A stretch of DNA of 22,260 bases from JBNKDD01 sp050288085 (GCA_050288085.1 JBNKDD010000063.1:1-22260); one strand, 5' to 3'; positions 1 to 8,725 are shown, counted from the stretch's first letter. Translations and numbers: made by a program. The notes: generated by a model from the sequence alone, not told the origin.

Positions 1-2
1 GT

Positions 3-524
3 AGGCTAGAGAAGCCTGAGATGTCTCCCATACCTCAACCCGATTGGTTTGAATATCCCGGCTTGTATATTGCTTATAGCTATTCTACAAGTGGGCTGGT
101 TTTTGATCCTCTCCAACCCCATTATCTACCTGAGACGTTTTTTACCCGTCAGGATGAAGATGAAATGCCTGGAGCAGTGGCGGTCGGGAGTGCTGATGGC
201 TCGTCGGTTGAATTGCAGCTTTATAACGTAGAGACAGAGGAGTTTTTGCTCATCCGGCAAAGGATGCCTGAACCAAATGAAACCCTGGATCCATTTGAAG
301 CTAATGATATCATTGAGTTGAATGGTCAGCCCGCCGCGATGGTTAACAACCCTGAATGCAACCTGGCGGTTTCTACACCTGATGCCGGTGGTATACAATA
401 TCTGATTTGCACCGACAGTTGGTCGTTGAACTGGTTTGCCGAAGGACTGCGGTTGGAAGTAATCGGTAACAACATACCGAAATCTGAGGGTATCCTGATT
501 GCAAACGGCTTGCAGTTGGATTAA
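3..524 (+). CDS. C-terminal part of an ECF-linked membrane protein (5' end outside the window)
   Basis: The frame is open to the left edge of the window, so the ATG at 21 is probably internal and the gene starts upstream. The visible ~170 residues align with the last ~160 residues of the membrane protein at 1202-2707. Shared blocks include PHYLP, DEDE, DGSSVELQ, EEFL-IRQR, NPEC, WSL-WFAE and LEVIGNNIPKSE. The end resembles a DUF4367-type domain (a glycine-containing strand, a W-containing strand, then a final helix ending IANGL), a family often found on membrane partners of ECF sigma factors; that family call is from memory of its pattern. By analogy with its paralogue, the missing part should hold a cytoplasmic segment and one membrane helix. 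The domain would lie outside the membrane. Function unproven. Confidence 0.72.
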   Translation, partial: RLEKPEMSPIPQPDWFEYPGLYIAYSYSTSGLVFDPLQPHYLPETFFTRQDEDEMPGAVAVGSADGSSVELQLYNVETEEFLLIRQRMPEPNETLDPFEANDIIELNGQPAAMVNNPECNLAVSTPDAGGIQYLICTDSWSLNWFAEGLRLEVIGNNIPKSEGILIANGLQLD

Positions 525-538
525 TGCTGTGTCATACC

Positions 539-561
539 GGGGGCGCTGCTAAAGCGTCCCC
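539..561 (+). terminator. Stem-loop after the first gene, possible terminator
   Basis: GGGGGCGCT and AGCGTCCCC form a 9-bp stem with one G-U pair and a 5-base loop, starting 14 bases after the stop codon at 524. No clear T-run follows, so intrinsic termination is only possible. It would separate the first gene from the sigma factor at 666. Confidence 0.4.
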
Positions 562-665
562 TACTATACTCCTTTACTTCGAACCTCCCAGTTTTTCTGT
601 CACTTTTTCGTTAAAACGGCATATTTATTTATAGGTACCTGAGGCTCCGAGGAGACGGATGTAGT

Positions 666-1199
666 TTGGATCATTTTAACGACGACAATGTACTGAACCT
701 GTTTGAGGTTTGGTACGAACAGGAAATGCCCCGGCTGTACCGCTACATCTTCTACAAAATAAGAGATGTGGCGATAGCTGAAGACCTGACCTCGCTCGTG
801 TGTGAGCAGGCGCTTGGACGGCTGGATCAATATGACCCCGGACGCGGGGAGATGCGAGCCTGGATGTTTGGCATTGCACGCAATGCGGTTCGCTCCCATT
901 TGCGATCCCTGAAGCGCCAACCGGCACCCGTTTCTCTGGATAAGCTGCCAGAGATCCGTGTGCAGATACGCCCGGTTGAACAGAGCTACCAGGTCAAAGA
1001 GGACTTCAAGCAGGTTCTGGATCGGCTGTCTGTGCTTTCAGACCGGGATCAAGACCTGATCGCCCTGCGGTATGGGGCGGGGCTGACTAACCAGGAGATC
1101 GCCCGGATCAATGGGATGACCGATAACCATGTGGCCGTCAGGCTGCGTCGAGCACTCCGCAAGTTAAAGCAATCATTTGAGTTCGAAGGGGAAAAGTAG
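666..1199 (+). CDS. ECF-type RNA polymerase sigma factor
   Basis: A 177-residue sigma-70 family protein of the extracytoplasmic-function type, with only regions 2 and 4. Region 2 covers about residues 12-80 (WYEQEMPRLYRYI, then a RAWMFGIARNAVRSHLR helix, the core-binding and -10-recognition part). Region 4 covers about 112-170, with LSDRDQDLIALRYGAGLTNQ and a helix-turn-helix (NQEIARINGMTDNHVAVRLRRAL) for -35 recognition. The start is a TTG at 666, chosen because the ATG at 659 is followed at once by a stop and GGAGA (651-655) lies 10 bases upstream of the TTG. The gene ends two bases before the membrane protein at 1202, which is probably its negative regulator. The target promoter is not evident; no convincing ECF promoter was found in 525-665, so autoregulation could not be shown. 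Confidence 0.9.
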   Translation: MDHFNDDNVLNLFEVWYEQEMPRLYRYIFYKIRDVAIAEDLTSLVCEQALGRLDQYDPGRGEMRAWMFGIARNAVRSHLRSLKRQPAPVSLDKLPEIRVQIRPVEQSYQVKEDFKQVLDRLSVLSDRDQDLIALRYGAGLTNQEIARINGMTDNHVAVRLRRALRKLKQSFEFEGEK

Positions 1200-1201
1200 A
1201 G

Positions 1202-2707
1202 ATGGCTAAGGAACCATTGACTGAGCAGGAAATCCATGATCTGCTGACCCGCGCCCGCGTCGAACCATCTACCGAGTTTAAAACCGAACTCCGCAGTTGG
1301 CTCCGCATCAAGTTAGGGCAGCAACTCAGGAAAGCGAATACGAACGGACACCGCCCGATCTGGAATCACACGTCCTGGCATCTCTATAAAGGACATGACA
1401 ATATGAAGAAAATAACGCCATTAGTGGCTGTTTTATCGCTGGTTTTTCTGGTGGTGGTAGCGGGAGGATTTGGCATCATGCTGGCCTCATCGTCGCAGGA
1501 CGAAGAAGGATCGTTTGCAGCGGCGGACGAAGAAACAGCCACACCAGAATTGATAGAAGACACCGAGGTAACAGCCTCACCGACCGAAGAGGCAATGGAG
1601 ACTCCCACTATCGAGGTATTGACCGCCACTCCCTCCGCCATTCCACTTTTCACACCGACCGCCTATTCTGGGGTGCCACCCATCGCCAGCGATCAGAGCA
1701 TAGGGTCACAAGTTGATCTCCTGATCCGCACCCTGCATCCAGAATTCTATACATACAACGAAATCATAGTTGATGACGATGCTGTGCAGGTTCGGGAGGC
1801 CCGGTACTATGGCAATGACAGCTTTGTTATCCTGACCGAGCGTATGGCCCCCAACCAACCGCTGCCAGAGGGTGAGGAGATCAACCTTGACTACTACCCC
1901 GTCATCCTGGTTGAAGAGCTTGAAGGTAAAGCCTTGCTGACTATGGACACTTTGCAGGATGGTATCTCACGTCCTTTCCTGGGCGGCGGTGGTGGTGGCG
2001 GCGGTGGCGGCGGCCCTAATCTCACCGAAGAGCCGAGGCTGTTTCCGGAGGAGATCGAATATACGGATGGGGTGATGGTCGCGTGGAACATAAATGACGA
2101 GCAGATATCGCTCCTGACGAACCTGCCGCAGGACGATCTGCTGGATATCGCCCGGTTGACGATAAGAATCCAGACCGGATCACTGGAAGTGGGAATACCG
2201 GGATTCCCACCCGAACCGGGTATGTTCGTATTTGAATACGAAGGGCCGGGTTATGGCTTTAGCACGCTCGTGGAAGACCTGATCTTTAAGCCGCTGAAAC
2301 CCCATTATTTGCCCGCCACGCTGTTTACCGGCAAGGATGAGGATGAAATCTTTGGGGCAGATGCTATCAGAGGTAACGATGGCTCATCGGTTGAACTACA
2401 GGTTTATAAGGTGGAGTCAGAGGAATTTCTCATCATCCGGCAGAGAGTTCCTATCATAGGTGAATACCTGCCTAAAGCTGATAAAAGTGAAGAGGTTAAG
2501 GTCAATGGCATGCCCGCCGTGTTAAATTACAATCCTGAATGCAGCCTGGAAGTTGCCGATTGGGGAGGGCAGACAAAAGAGCTTGTGTGTGGTACCAATA
2601 GCTGGTCGTTGATCTGGTTTGCGGAGGATCTGTCACTGGAGGTGATCGGTAACAACATACCAAAATCCGAAGCTGTCCTGATTGCAAACGGCCTGAAATT
2701 GGACTAA
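1202..2707 (+). CDS. Putative membrane anti-sigma factor / sensor with DUF4367-like ectodomains
   Basis: A 501-residue protein starting two bases after the sigma factor stop; the GGGGAA near the end of that gene can serve as ribosome binding site, so translation is probably coupled. Residues 1-70 are a polar, helical cytoplasmic part (LLTRARVEPSTEF...) that would bind the sigma factor. It lacks the HxxxCxxC zinc motif of classical anti-sigma factors. A membrane helix lies at about 73-95, then an acidic Thr/Pro-rich linker (100-155). Two related ectodomains follow, about 165-325 and 345-501, the second matching the truncated protein at 3-524. A run of 11 glycines sits at 261-271 inside the first ectodomain. 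The anti-sigma role is inferred from gene order and topology; a signal-sensing or lipoprotein-sorting-like fold is an alternative. Confidence 0.7.
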   Translation: MAKEPLTEQEIHDLLTRARVEPSTEFKTELRSWLRIKLGQQLRKANTNGHRPIWNHTSWHLYKGHDNMKKITPLVAVLSLVFLVVVAGGFGIMLASSSQDEEGSFAAADEETATPELIEDTEVTASPTEEAMETPTIEVLTATPSAIPLFTPTAYSGVPPIASDQSIGSQVDLLIRTLHPEFYTYNEIIVDDDAVQVREARYYGNDSFVILTERMAPNQPLPEGEEINLDYYPVILVEELEGKALLTMDTLQDGISRPFLGGGGGGGGGGGPNLTEEPRLFPEEIEYTDGVMVAWNINDEQISLLTNLPQDDLLDIARLTIRIQTGSLEVGIPGFPPEPGMFVFEYEGPGYGFSTLVEDLIFKPLKPHYLPATLFTGKDEDEIFGADAIRGNDGSSVELQVYKVESEEFLIIRQRVPIIGEYLPKADKSEEVKVNGMPAVLNYNPECSLEVADWGGQTKELVCGTNSWSLIWFAEDLSLEVIGNNIPKSEAVLIANGLKLD

Positions 2708-2728
2708 CATGCCCCCTACAATCAAATG

Positions 2729-2767
2729 AAAAATGGAGACGGGATCTACCCATCTCCATTTTTTTAT
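2729..2767. terminator. Bidirectional intrinsic terminator
   Basis: AAAAATGGAGA (2729-2739) pairs perfectly with TCTCCATTTTT (2753-2763), and the loop can form a further GGG/CCC pairing. Seven Ts end the 3' arm on the plus strand, and on the minus strand the arm ends TTTTTC. It lies between the convergent ends of the membrane protein (2707) and the BcsB-like gene (2792) and can serve both. Confidence 0.88.
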
Positions 2768-2791
2768 ACTTGACTTACACCGTGCGGCGGT

Positions 2792-5700
2792 TTATTCCTC
2801 TTTTGCCCTGCGCCGGGTGGTGAAGAAGGCTATACCTAAGATCCCCAACACAATGACACCGATCACGATGGTGGCGAGGTCTAACCACTCCGGGCGCTGT
2901 GCGCCGATGACATCATATTCCGCTGGCAGGGTGGCCGTAGCGCTTTCTACGGTCGGGGCCAGCGGATCAAGGGTGGCTTCAACTTCCGCCCCAGGGGTCA
3001 TCTCAGGCATGATGTCGGCATCGCCCCCGGCGATCAAGGTCGCAGCAACCGCCCCTTCCACGTTCGCCGTGGTGACGAAGTTCTCCACCTGGGTATCGTT
3101 GATATAGGCCAGATCACCAACCATCCGGCGTCTGATCGTCGGGACAATAAAAGCCTGACGCGACCACTCGATGCCCTGCTCGTTGCTCCCACTGATGACC
3201 AGCGCAGCATATCCACTGCCGGGATCGGCAAAGGGCGACGGGAGAATCTGGACGACACCAATGCTAAATCCGGGCGGCAGCCGGTAGATCACGTCACCGG
3301 CTTTCTGGGAGATGGTGTCGTTATCCAGGTCAAAGGGCTGAGGTAGATTACTGTTGAGCCCTTCGAACAACTCGTTGGAGGAAGGCGATCCCAGCACGAT
3401 CAGGTGATTATTGGTCAGGTCGCTTTCTTCCAGCAGACTGGCAAAGGTAACCTTCGGGCTAAACAATGCCGCGCTAGAATCCGATCCCATGAAATTGGCT
3501 AACTGCATCATCACCTGGATATCCCGCGAGGAACTGGGTTCTGGCAGCACCATGAGGGTGTCACTCAGATCTCGTGTCGCGGAGAAGGGACCGGGCAGGT
3601 TACCCAATGTTGGCTCCACGATCTCGGGGGTTGCCTCAACATGGGTCAGCCGGATCATCGAGTCGCGGCTGATGGTAGCCCAGGCCAACTGGGAATCAGG
3701 GGGCAAACACTCATCGTCCAGGTCCATATCAACATTGATTTCGAGCAGGTTGGTTTCCCCATGCTCAATCCGGGTATCGGGGAGTTCGACCTCCAGAACG
3801 CCGTTCTGGACATTGGTACGGTCTAACTGAACGCTGCCAATCGGAACCTGGTTAAGCGCCACCGTCATGACGGATAACTCTTCGCTGATAGTCGCCGAGT
3901 GAGAAAACTCGATGCGGACAAGCGATTCTTCGGTCAATTCCCAATTCAGCGGCACATCAAAGAAGACTTCAAGGCCGGTTTCGTTGGTTCCGTAGACCGT
4001 GGCGTCATCGTAACCCAGGTCTTCCAGGGTGAAGGTTTCAGCTACTTCTTCTGCGATAGTCTCGCCACCGGGCTGTACATCCCGGATAACGGCAGACTGT
4101 CCACTCAAGAAGTAGCGTGGGGTGACCGCCGAGGAAATGCCGTAGACCGATTGGAGAACGGCTTCATCGCTCAACCCGGTGAAGACCAGGATCACCATCT
4201 GCGGATTGTAGGGCGACACAACCTCTTCGACCAGGCCCTCATGTAGAGCCACTGCCGTGTTATTGAAGAACAACAGCGTATTCTTATCAACGTTTGCCAG
4301 CCCGTTGTTATCCATCCCGATCACCGTTTGACCCTGGCGGGCGACCAGTTCAATCGGGTTGGAGGCGGCGGACGCATCCGCGATGGTAATGGACAGGCTC
4401 AAAACCTCGTCAGGTGCTAACTGGGGAATAGCCCAGACCAGCAGATCACCCGAACTGCGGCAGCCGCCGCTGCATGTTTCAGCCTGGATATCATCCGGCA
4501 AAGCGGCTTCAAGGGTCAGGTCGGTAAGTGCGGCGTCGGTTTTATTGCGCAGGGTGATATTGTAATCGAAAGGCGAAGCCTCCGGCGTTTCGATAGTCAC
4601 ATTGACCTGGCTGGTACTGAGCTGGCTGGGCATCGCCCCTGATGCATAAAGCTCCTGGGTCAAGGCATTGCGCGACGGCTGGCCGATCAAGACCAGGTTG
4701 GTCTGGGTGCGCTGGGCAGTTCCAACTTCGCCCGCCCGCAGCACATCAATCATGATCTGGCCGCGTGACAGCGATCCGAGGTTAGCCGAAAAAGCCGCAG
4801 CTGTGCTTAAATCGCTCAGGCTTGGCTGGTCGGGCAGCACCAACAGCACGCTTTCCGGGTCAAAGCCGGATGAGTTGTAGAGTGGCCGGGGATAAATCGA
4901 CAGGTCAGGAGTCGGCGGAACCAGGCCATAGTCAAAATTGGCAACCGATACAATCCGGTCGATATCAACCTTGAGTTCAACCGGCAGTTCGCATAACTCG
5001 CCTGCATCCAGTGTAAAGACAATCTCGTGATAGGTACCCGCCGCCGGATCGTTAAAAGGCCCAGGGGGAAGCTGGATGGTTGCACGCTGGGCTTTAGCCG
5101 AGGCGGGCGGCACATCGATGGTAGCGATCCGCTCATCATCGACAAATACCTCCATCACAGCCGGAATCTGGTAGATCGCCTGCTGCGTGGCATCGACTGC
5201 CGGGGCGGTATAAATCACGTCATATTGGATTTCAACCGTGCTGGTGTTGCTCAAGGCCCAGTTCAGCGGGAAGTTAAAGTAAACACTGTCAGAACCATTT
5301 GGCGATTCCAGGATCAGATTATCGGCTCGCCCCAACTGCTCAAACGTCATGGTGCGGCGGAAGTTAGCCGCTACCGGGGTGGCCGTTGGCGTGGGCGTGA
5401 GTTGACTGGCCCCCACCGCGATCAGGGTTGGTGTGGTGACAGTGGTATCCAGTGTTGCAGTCGGTGCATCGGTTGGCGCGGCTGGCTCGGTGGGAGTCAG
5501 ATTGGGCAGCGGCGTGCCGACCTGTGTCTGGGTGGAGGTCGGTGAGGCAGCAGCCGTCACCTCTGCGATTTCTGCTTCGGTTGCTGCCGGTTCGGTTTCG
5601 GCGGCTTCCGTTTCTTCTGTCGCTTCGGTTGCCTCGGTTGCCTCGGTCGGCTTCGCCTCCTCGGTTTCCTCCGTGATTTCAAAAGGAGGCGCGACGGTTG

Positions 5701-5902
5701 TTGCCGGGGCTGCCGATGGTGTGGACAGCGGCATAAAGAAATCCCCGGTTTCCGTCTCGGCGGCGGGTTCACCCGGCTTGAGGCCCGGTATGACACCGGT
5801 AACCAGCAGGATAACCCCGGAAATAAGCACCACAGCGGCGATCACCGCATAGATAATCCAGCGTGGACGCTTTGGTTGTTTTGGCTCAAATTCTTGATAC
5901 AT
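2792..5902 (-). CDS. BcsB-like polysaccharide synthase accessory protein
   Basis: A 1036-residue protein with an N-terminal membrane helix (about 15-41), a Thr/Glu/Ala-rich low-complexity stretch (42-184), a long outside region, and a C-terminal membrane helix (about 1008-1028) followed by RRRAKEE. The outside region has the two-fold plan of cellulose synthase subunit B: a carbohydrate-binding-like beta domain from 185 (MTFEQLG) and again from 624 (FTLEDLG), each followed by a flavodoxin-like part (ESVLLVLPDQP; DTLMVLPEP). Between them, about 432-515, is an extra beta-sandwich-like segment (YNITLRNKTDAALTDLTLEA) with a CSGGC motif that ordinary BcsB lacks. E. coli BcsB is about 780 residues, so this one is long. 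AAGGAGC lies 12 bases before the ATG, and the GT2 gene ends 18 bases upstream, so the two are co-translated neighbours. By family knowledge it would guide a nascent polysaccharide from the synthase; the polymer is unknown. Confidence 0.8.
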   Translation of the reverse strand: MYQEFEPKQPKRPRWIIYAVIAAVVLISGVILLVTGVIPGLKPGEPAAETETGDFFMPLSTPSAAPATTVAPPFEITEETEEAKPTEATEATEATEETEAAETEPAATEAEIAEVTAAASPTSTQTQVGTPLPNLTPTEPAAPTDAPTATLDTTVTTPTLIAVGASQLTPTPTATPVAANFRRTMTFEQLGRADNLILESPNGSDSVYFNFPLNWALSNTSTVEIQYDVIYTAPAVDATQQAIYQIPAVMEVFVDDERIATIDVPPASAKAQRATIQLPPGPFNDPAAGTYHEIVFTLDAGELCELPVELKVDIDRIVSVANFDYGLVPPTPDLSIYPRPLYNSSGFDPESVLLVLPDQPSLSDLSTAAAFSANLGSLSRGQIMIDVLRAGEVGTAQRTQTNLVLIGQPSRNALTQELYASGAMPSQLSTSQVNVTIETPEASPFDYNITLRNKTDAALTDLTLEAALPDDIQAETCSGGCRSSGDLLVWAIPQLAPDEVLSLSITIADASAASNPIELVARQGQTVIGMDNNGLANVDKNTLLFFNNTAVALHEGLVEEVVSPYNPQMVILVFTGLSDEAVLQSVYGISSAVTPRYFLSGQSAVIRDVQPGGETIAEEVAETFTLEDLGYDDATVYGTNETGLEVFFDVPLNWELTEESLVRIEFSHSATISEELSVMTVALNQVPIGSVQLDRTNVQNGVLEVELPDTRIEHGETNLLEINVDMDLDDECLPPDSQLAWATISRDSMIRLTHVEATPEIVEPTLGNLPGPFSATRDLSDTLMVLPEPSSSRDIQVMMQLANFMGSDSSAALFSPKVTFASLLEESDLTNNHLIVLGSPSSNELFEGLNSNLPQPFDLDNDTISQKAGDVIYRLPPGFSIGVVQILPSPFADPGSGYAALVISGSNEQGIEWSRQAFIVPTIRRRMVGDLAYINDTQVENFVTTANVEGAVAATLIAGGDADIMPEMTPGAEVEATLDPLAPTVESATATLPAEYDVIGAQRPEWLDLATIVIGVIVLGILGIAFFTTRRRAKEE

Positions 5903-5920
5903 CTTTGGAAGAAGCTCCTT

Positions 5921-7156
5921 CTAAGCAGCCCATTTACCTACTACATCCGTTAAGCAAGCCTCACCTGTTGTTCGCTTCTTCCAGGTGACAGCCTGCCCAC
6001 CGGTCAGGTAGCGATACAACCCGACCAGGGCCGCTAAGTTACCGTTCATGAAGAAATAGGGAATGCTGAATAAGCGGACTTTTCCCCATCCCTGTGTTTC
6101 GAATAACCAGCCCAGCAAGGCCAGCCCATAAATCAACTGCTGCACCCAGAAGATCACCCAGGCCGCCCACCCACTGATCAACAGGATATCTCCGAGGGTG
6201 GGTAACCCGTTCGGCGGTGGGATCAGGATGACCCGGATCAGGCTGGCGATGAACAACACGATCATAAAGACCGGGGCAAGCGGACGTGATAACTTGTGCG
6301 AGATCAGCCGGAAAGCCAGTTTGGGATTCTTCAATGAAAGAAACGACGTACCAAACAAAGCCTGATAGCGTCCGGCGTTGATCCGCGCCCGGCGGGAAAA
6401 CTCGTCGGACATCGAAGCGGAAGCATCGTCATAGGTGACCGCTTCCGGTTCATAAAGCACCCGGTAGCCCTGTTGGGCTATCGACATAGCAATGGTGAAT
6501 TCATCGTTGACGGTCGTGGTGGGCGGCGGGTGGTAGAGTTCCTTGCGGAACATAAAGAAGTTGCCGTTCACCCCGACGGTTGATCCGCTGCGGCTTTCCC
6601 ACTGGCGGATTTTCTCCTGGTATTTCCAGTAAAGGCCCGCCGGTTTTTCGACGGCGGAAGCACTGTCCCAGATTCGGATCTGGCCAGAAACCACCCCGAC
6701 CGACGTATCGGCGAAATGCCGGACAGCCGACTTGATCGCCCCCGGCACATAATCCGGTGAGGCGTCGGACAGCATAATGATCTTACCCCTGGCCTCACGC
6801 ACGCCCCGGTTGACCGCTGCCATTTTCCCCTGGCGCGGAACCTGCCGGAGTAGGGTAATTCCCTGATCTACAAAACCCTCGATAATCTCCGCCGTGCCGT
6901 CTTCCGAACCATCATCGAGAACCAGCACCTCGAACAGTTCCCGCGGGTAATCGATCTCAAGCGTGTTTGTGAGTTTACGTTCGATCACATCGGCTTCGTT
7001 GTGAGCCGGGATAACCATCGTGATCGGGGGAAAAATGGGCAGGCTCTGAACCGGGCGCGGGAAAATCTTTGCGACCAAAAAGGCCAGCAAAGGGTATCCG
7101 AAGAAAGTGTAGAGTAGAATGAGGATACATAACCAGATGATAATCGCCAGCACCAT
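5921..7156 (-). CDS. Membrane-bound family 2 glycosyltransferase (CESA-like)
   Basis: A 411-residue processive-type glycosyltransferase. An N-terminal membrane segment (2-30) precedes a GT-A domain with VIPAHNEADVIERKL (48-62), the nucleotide-binding DDGSEDGT (81-88), a DAS in the DxD position (131-133), a VNDEF motif supplying the likely catalytic base (217-221), and SRRARINAGRYQAL (254-267) where related synthases have QxxRW. Three or four membrane helices follow (about 293-380). This pattern fits the CESA-like/PgaC-like group; from family knowledge it uses a nucleotide sugar to extend a polysaccharide at the membrane. No PilZ domain follows, unlike BcsA. GAGGAA precedes the ATG. It sits directly before the BcsB-like gene, and I infer that the two form a synthase pair. 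Sugar specificity cannot be read from sequence. Confidence 0.87.
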   Translation of the reverse strand: MVLAIIIWLCILILLYTFFGYPLLAFLVAKIFPRPVQSLPIFPPITMVIPAHNEADVIERKLTNTLEIDYPRELFEVLVLDDGSEDGTAEIIEGFVDQGITLLRQVPRQGKMAAVNRGVREARGKIIMLSDASPDYVPGAIKSAVRHFADTSVGVVSGQIRIWDSASAVEKPAGLYWKYQEKIRQWESRSGSTVGVNGNFFMFRKELYHPPPTTTVNDEFTIAMSIAQQGYRVLYEPEAVTYDDASASMSDEFSRRARINAGRYQALFGTSFLSLKNPKLAFRLISHKLSRPLAPVFMIVLFIASLIRVILIPPPNGLPTLGDILLISGWAAWVIFWVQQLIYGLALLGWLFETQGWGKVRLFSIPYFFMNGNLAALVGLYRYLTGGQAVTWKKRTTGEACLTDVVGKWAA

Positions 7157-7223
7157 GTCTTAGATTCCTCTAGATATCATAAAGGCACAAACTCAAAGTC
7201 CGATGAATGGAATTTGTTATTTT

Positions 7224-7382
7224 GGGGCGAGATAATGTTGTTTAAGAAAATAGTTCGACAATCGCCATAAAGCCCTCACCCCCAGCCCCACTCCGATCTG
7301 CTTCGCAGATTCAGGGGAGAGGGGAGTCAGGTCAGGAAAATGATTGTCGGTTTTAAATTCTAAAGGCACATTATCTTGCCCC
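7224..7382. repeat. 159-bp symmetric inverted-repeat element (MITE/REP-like)
   Basis: The outer arms GGGGCGAGATAATGT (7224-7238) and ACATTATCTTGCCCC (7368-7382) are inverted copies with one mismatch. Inside them CGACAATC (7256-7263) pairs with GATTGTCG (7342-7349), and at the centre ATCTGC (7296-7301) pairs with GCAGAT (7305-7310) around a TTC loop. All three layers share a centre near 7303. The C-rich (7273-7294) and G-rich (7311-7327) arms between them pair imperfectly. No target duplication is visible at the ends. It begins 7 bases after the GT4 stop on the minus strand and has no coding capacity. It could be a non-autonomous mobile element or a long mRNA stem-loop. Confidence 0.7.
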
Positions 7383-7389
7383 TACTATG

Positions 7390-8616
7390 TCAATACAAAA
7401 TTGCTTCAAATATTCCGCGCAGCCGCGTGACGTTCCCCTCAATGGTGAACTCGTCCAATACGCGCTGGCGTCCCGACCGCCCGCGGCGTGCCCCCTCCTC
7501 CGGGTCATTATATATTTCTACCAGAAAATCCGCGATAGCCTGCGGATCACGCTCAGGTGCTAAGTAGCCGGTATCGCCATCGATCACCAACTCCGGGATG
7601 CCGGAGATACGGGTCGCGATGGTCGGAAGTTCGGTAGCGAGCGATTCCATCAGCACCACCGGGATACCTTCCATCCGCATGTCGGGCATAATGATGCTGC
7701 CCATCACAAACACATCGGTCTGCTGCATACGCTCGGCGACAACCTGGGTGGGCTGCGGCCCGGCCAGCTTGAAAATATCGCCAACGCCGCGCTGCTCGAT
7801 CAGCGCTTCAAGCTGCTTGCGATCCGGCCCACCACCGATCACTTCCCATTGTAGATGAGGGATCCGATCCCGCGCCAGGGCACAGGCTTCGATCAGGTAA
7901 GGAATGCCTTTGTAATCGCGCAGGCTGGCGACCGTCAATATCTTGAAGACTCCCGCCTCTCCATGATGCGCCCGCGAACGGAACTCATCCGGCGAAACAC
8001 CACAGCGCACCACGTGAATCTTATCCCCGACATCTGCGCCGCATTCCTCCATCATCAGCTTTTTGTTGAAGTTCGAGATGGTCGCCACGAAGGTCGAAAA
8101 GCGGATTTTGCGGCAGAGCATCGCCCGCCGGATATAAATGTCGTGGGCATGAGCCGTGAAGCTGTAACTGATGCCCGTCAGGCGGTGGATAACGTAAGTC
8201 GCAAAAGCGGTATGGGTGGCATAGTGCGTATGCACATGGGTGATCTGATTCTTTTCCATCTGGCGGGCGAAGTAAGCCGCCTGCGGAAACATGATGATCT
8301 CCCGAAACAGGAAGTTCCAGGTGCCGAAAGTCTCGACTAACATCTGGATAAACAGGCCAACATATCGAAACGGTCTACGCAGCAGCCACAGCAGGTTAGC
8401 ACCCCACACCGCCGGTTTAGATAATGAGACGGTGTGCATCCGGTCAATGTAGGGGACGGCGTCGGGATGCACCACCTCTTCGTCCTGTTTGATCACAACA
8501 TACAGGTCGATGGGCATTCCCTGGCGTTCTAACTCAACGATCTCGCGCAGGATGAAAGTCTCGGTCACTGCCGGAAACCGCATTACGAGATAGGCCAGTT
8601 TGGCTGGTTCGGACAT
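7390..8616 (-). CDS. Family 4 glycosyltransferase (WcaL-like)
   Basis: A 408-residue GT-B enzyme. The N-terminal half has the LVMRFPAVTETFILREI opening typical of WcaL/AmsK-type exopolysaccharide transferases (8-26), a histidine-rich HVHTHYATHTAF (128-138) and FTAHAHDIY (153-161). The C-terminal half holds the nucleotide-sugar site, with ILTVASLRDYKG (226-237), a VIGGGPD (259-265) and the EGIPVVLME motif with two glutamates seven residues apart (E316, E324), the usual EX7E. It has no membrane helix and should act on the cytoplasmic face, adding a sugar to a lipid-linked intermediate. GGAGGA sits just upstream of the ATG. The neighbours are the Wzz-like gene before it and the GT2 gene after it. 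The donor and acceptor sugars are unknown. Confidence 0.88.
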   Translation of the reverse strand: MSEPAKLAYLVMRFPAVTETFILREIVELERQGMPIDLYVVIKQDEEVVHPDAVPYIDRMHTVSLSKPAVWGANLLWLLRRPFRYVGLFIQMLVETFGTWNFLFREIIMFPQAAYFARQMEKNQITHVHTHYATHTAFATYVIHRLTGISYSFTAHAHDIYIRRAMLCRKIRFSTFVATISNFNKKLMMEECGADVGDKIHVVRCGVSPDEFRSRAHHGEAGVFKILTVASLRDYKGIPYLIEACALARDRIPHLQWEVIGGGPDRKQLEALIEQRGVGDIFKLAGPQPTQVVAERMQQTDVFVMGSIIMPDMRMEGIPVVLMESLATELPTIATRISGIPELVIDGDTGYLAPERDPQAIADFLVEIYNDPEEGARRGRSGRQRVLDEFTIEGNVTRLRGIFEAILY

Positions 8617-8725
8617 GATTCCTCCGGTAGCAGGTGATAGGCCCAGGAATCAGCAGTTCCTCAGACTGCTGCTCTTAACCGTATACTCTTGCTTCTCCTC
8701 GTGTAAGACGGCCTTATCATGCAAA

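Noticed and set aside
1894..2091. A minus-strand frame with a run of prolines
   Set aside because: It is only the complement of the glycine-codon run in the membrane protein at 1202-2707.
2792..5902. The two similar halves of the BcsB-like protein as a new internal duplication
   Set aside because: BcsB itself is built of two sugar-binding and flavodoxin-like pairs, so the two-fold plan is ancestral; only the insert and linker are unusual.
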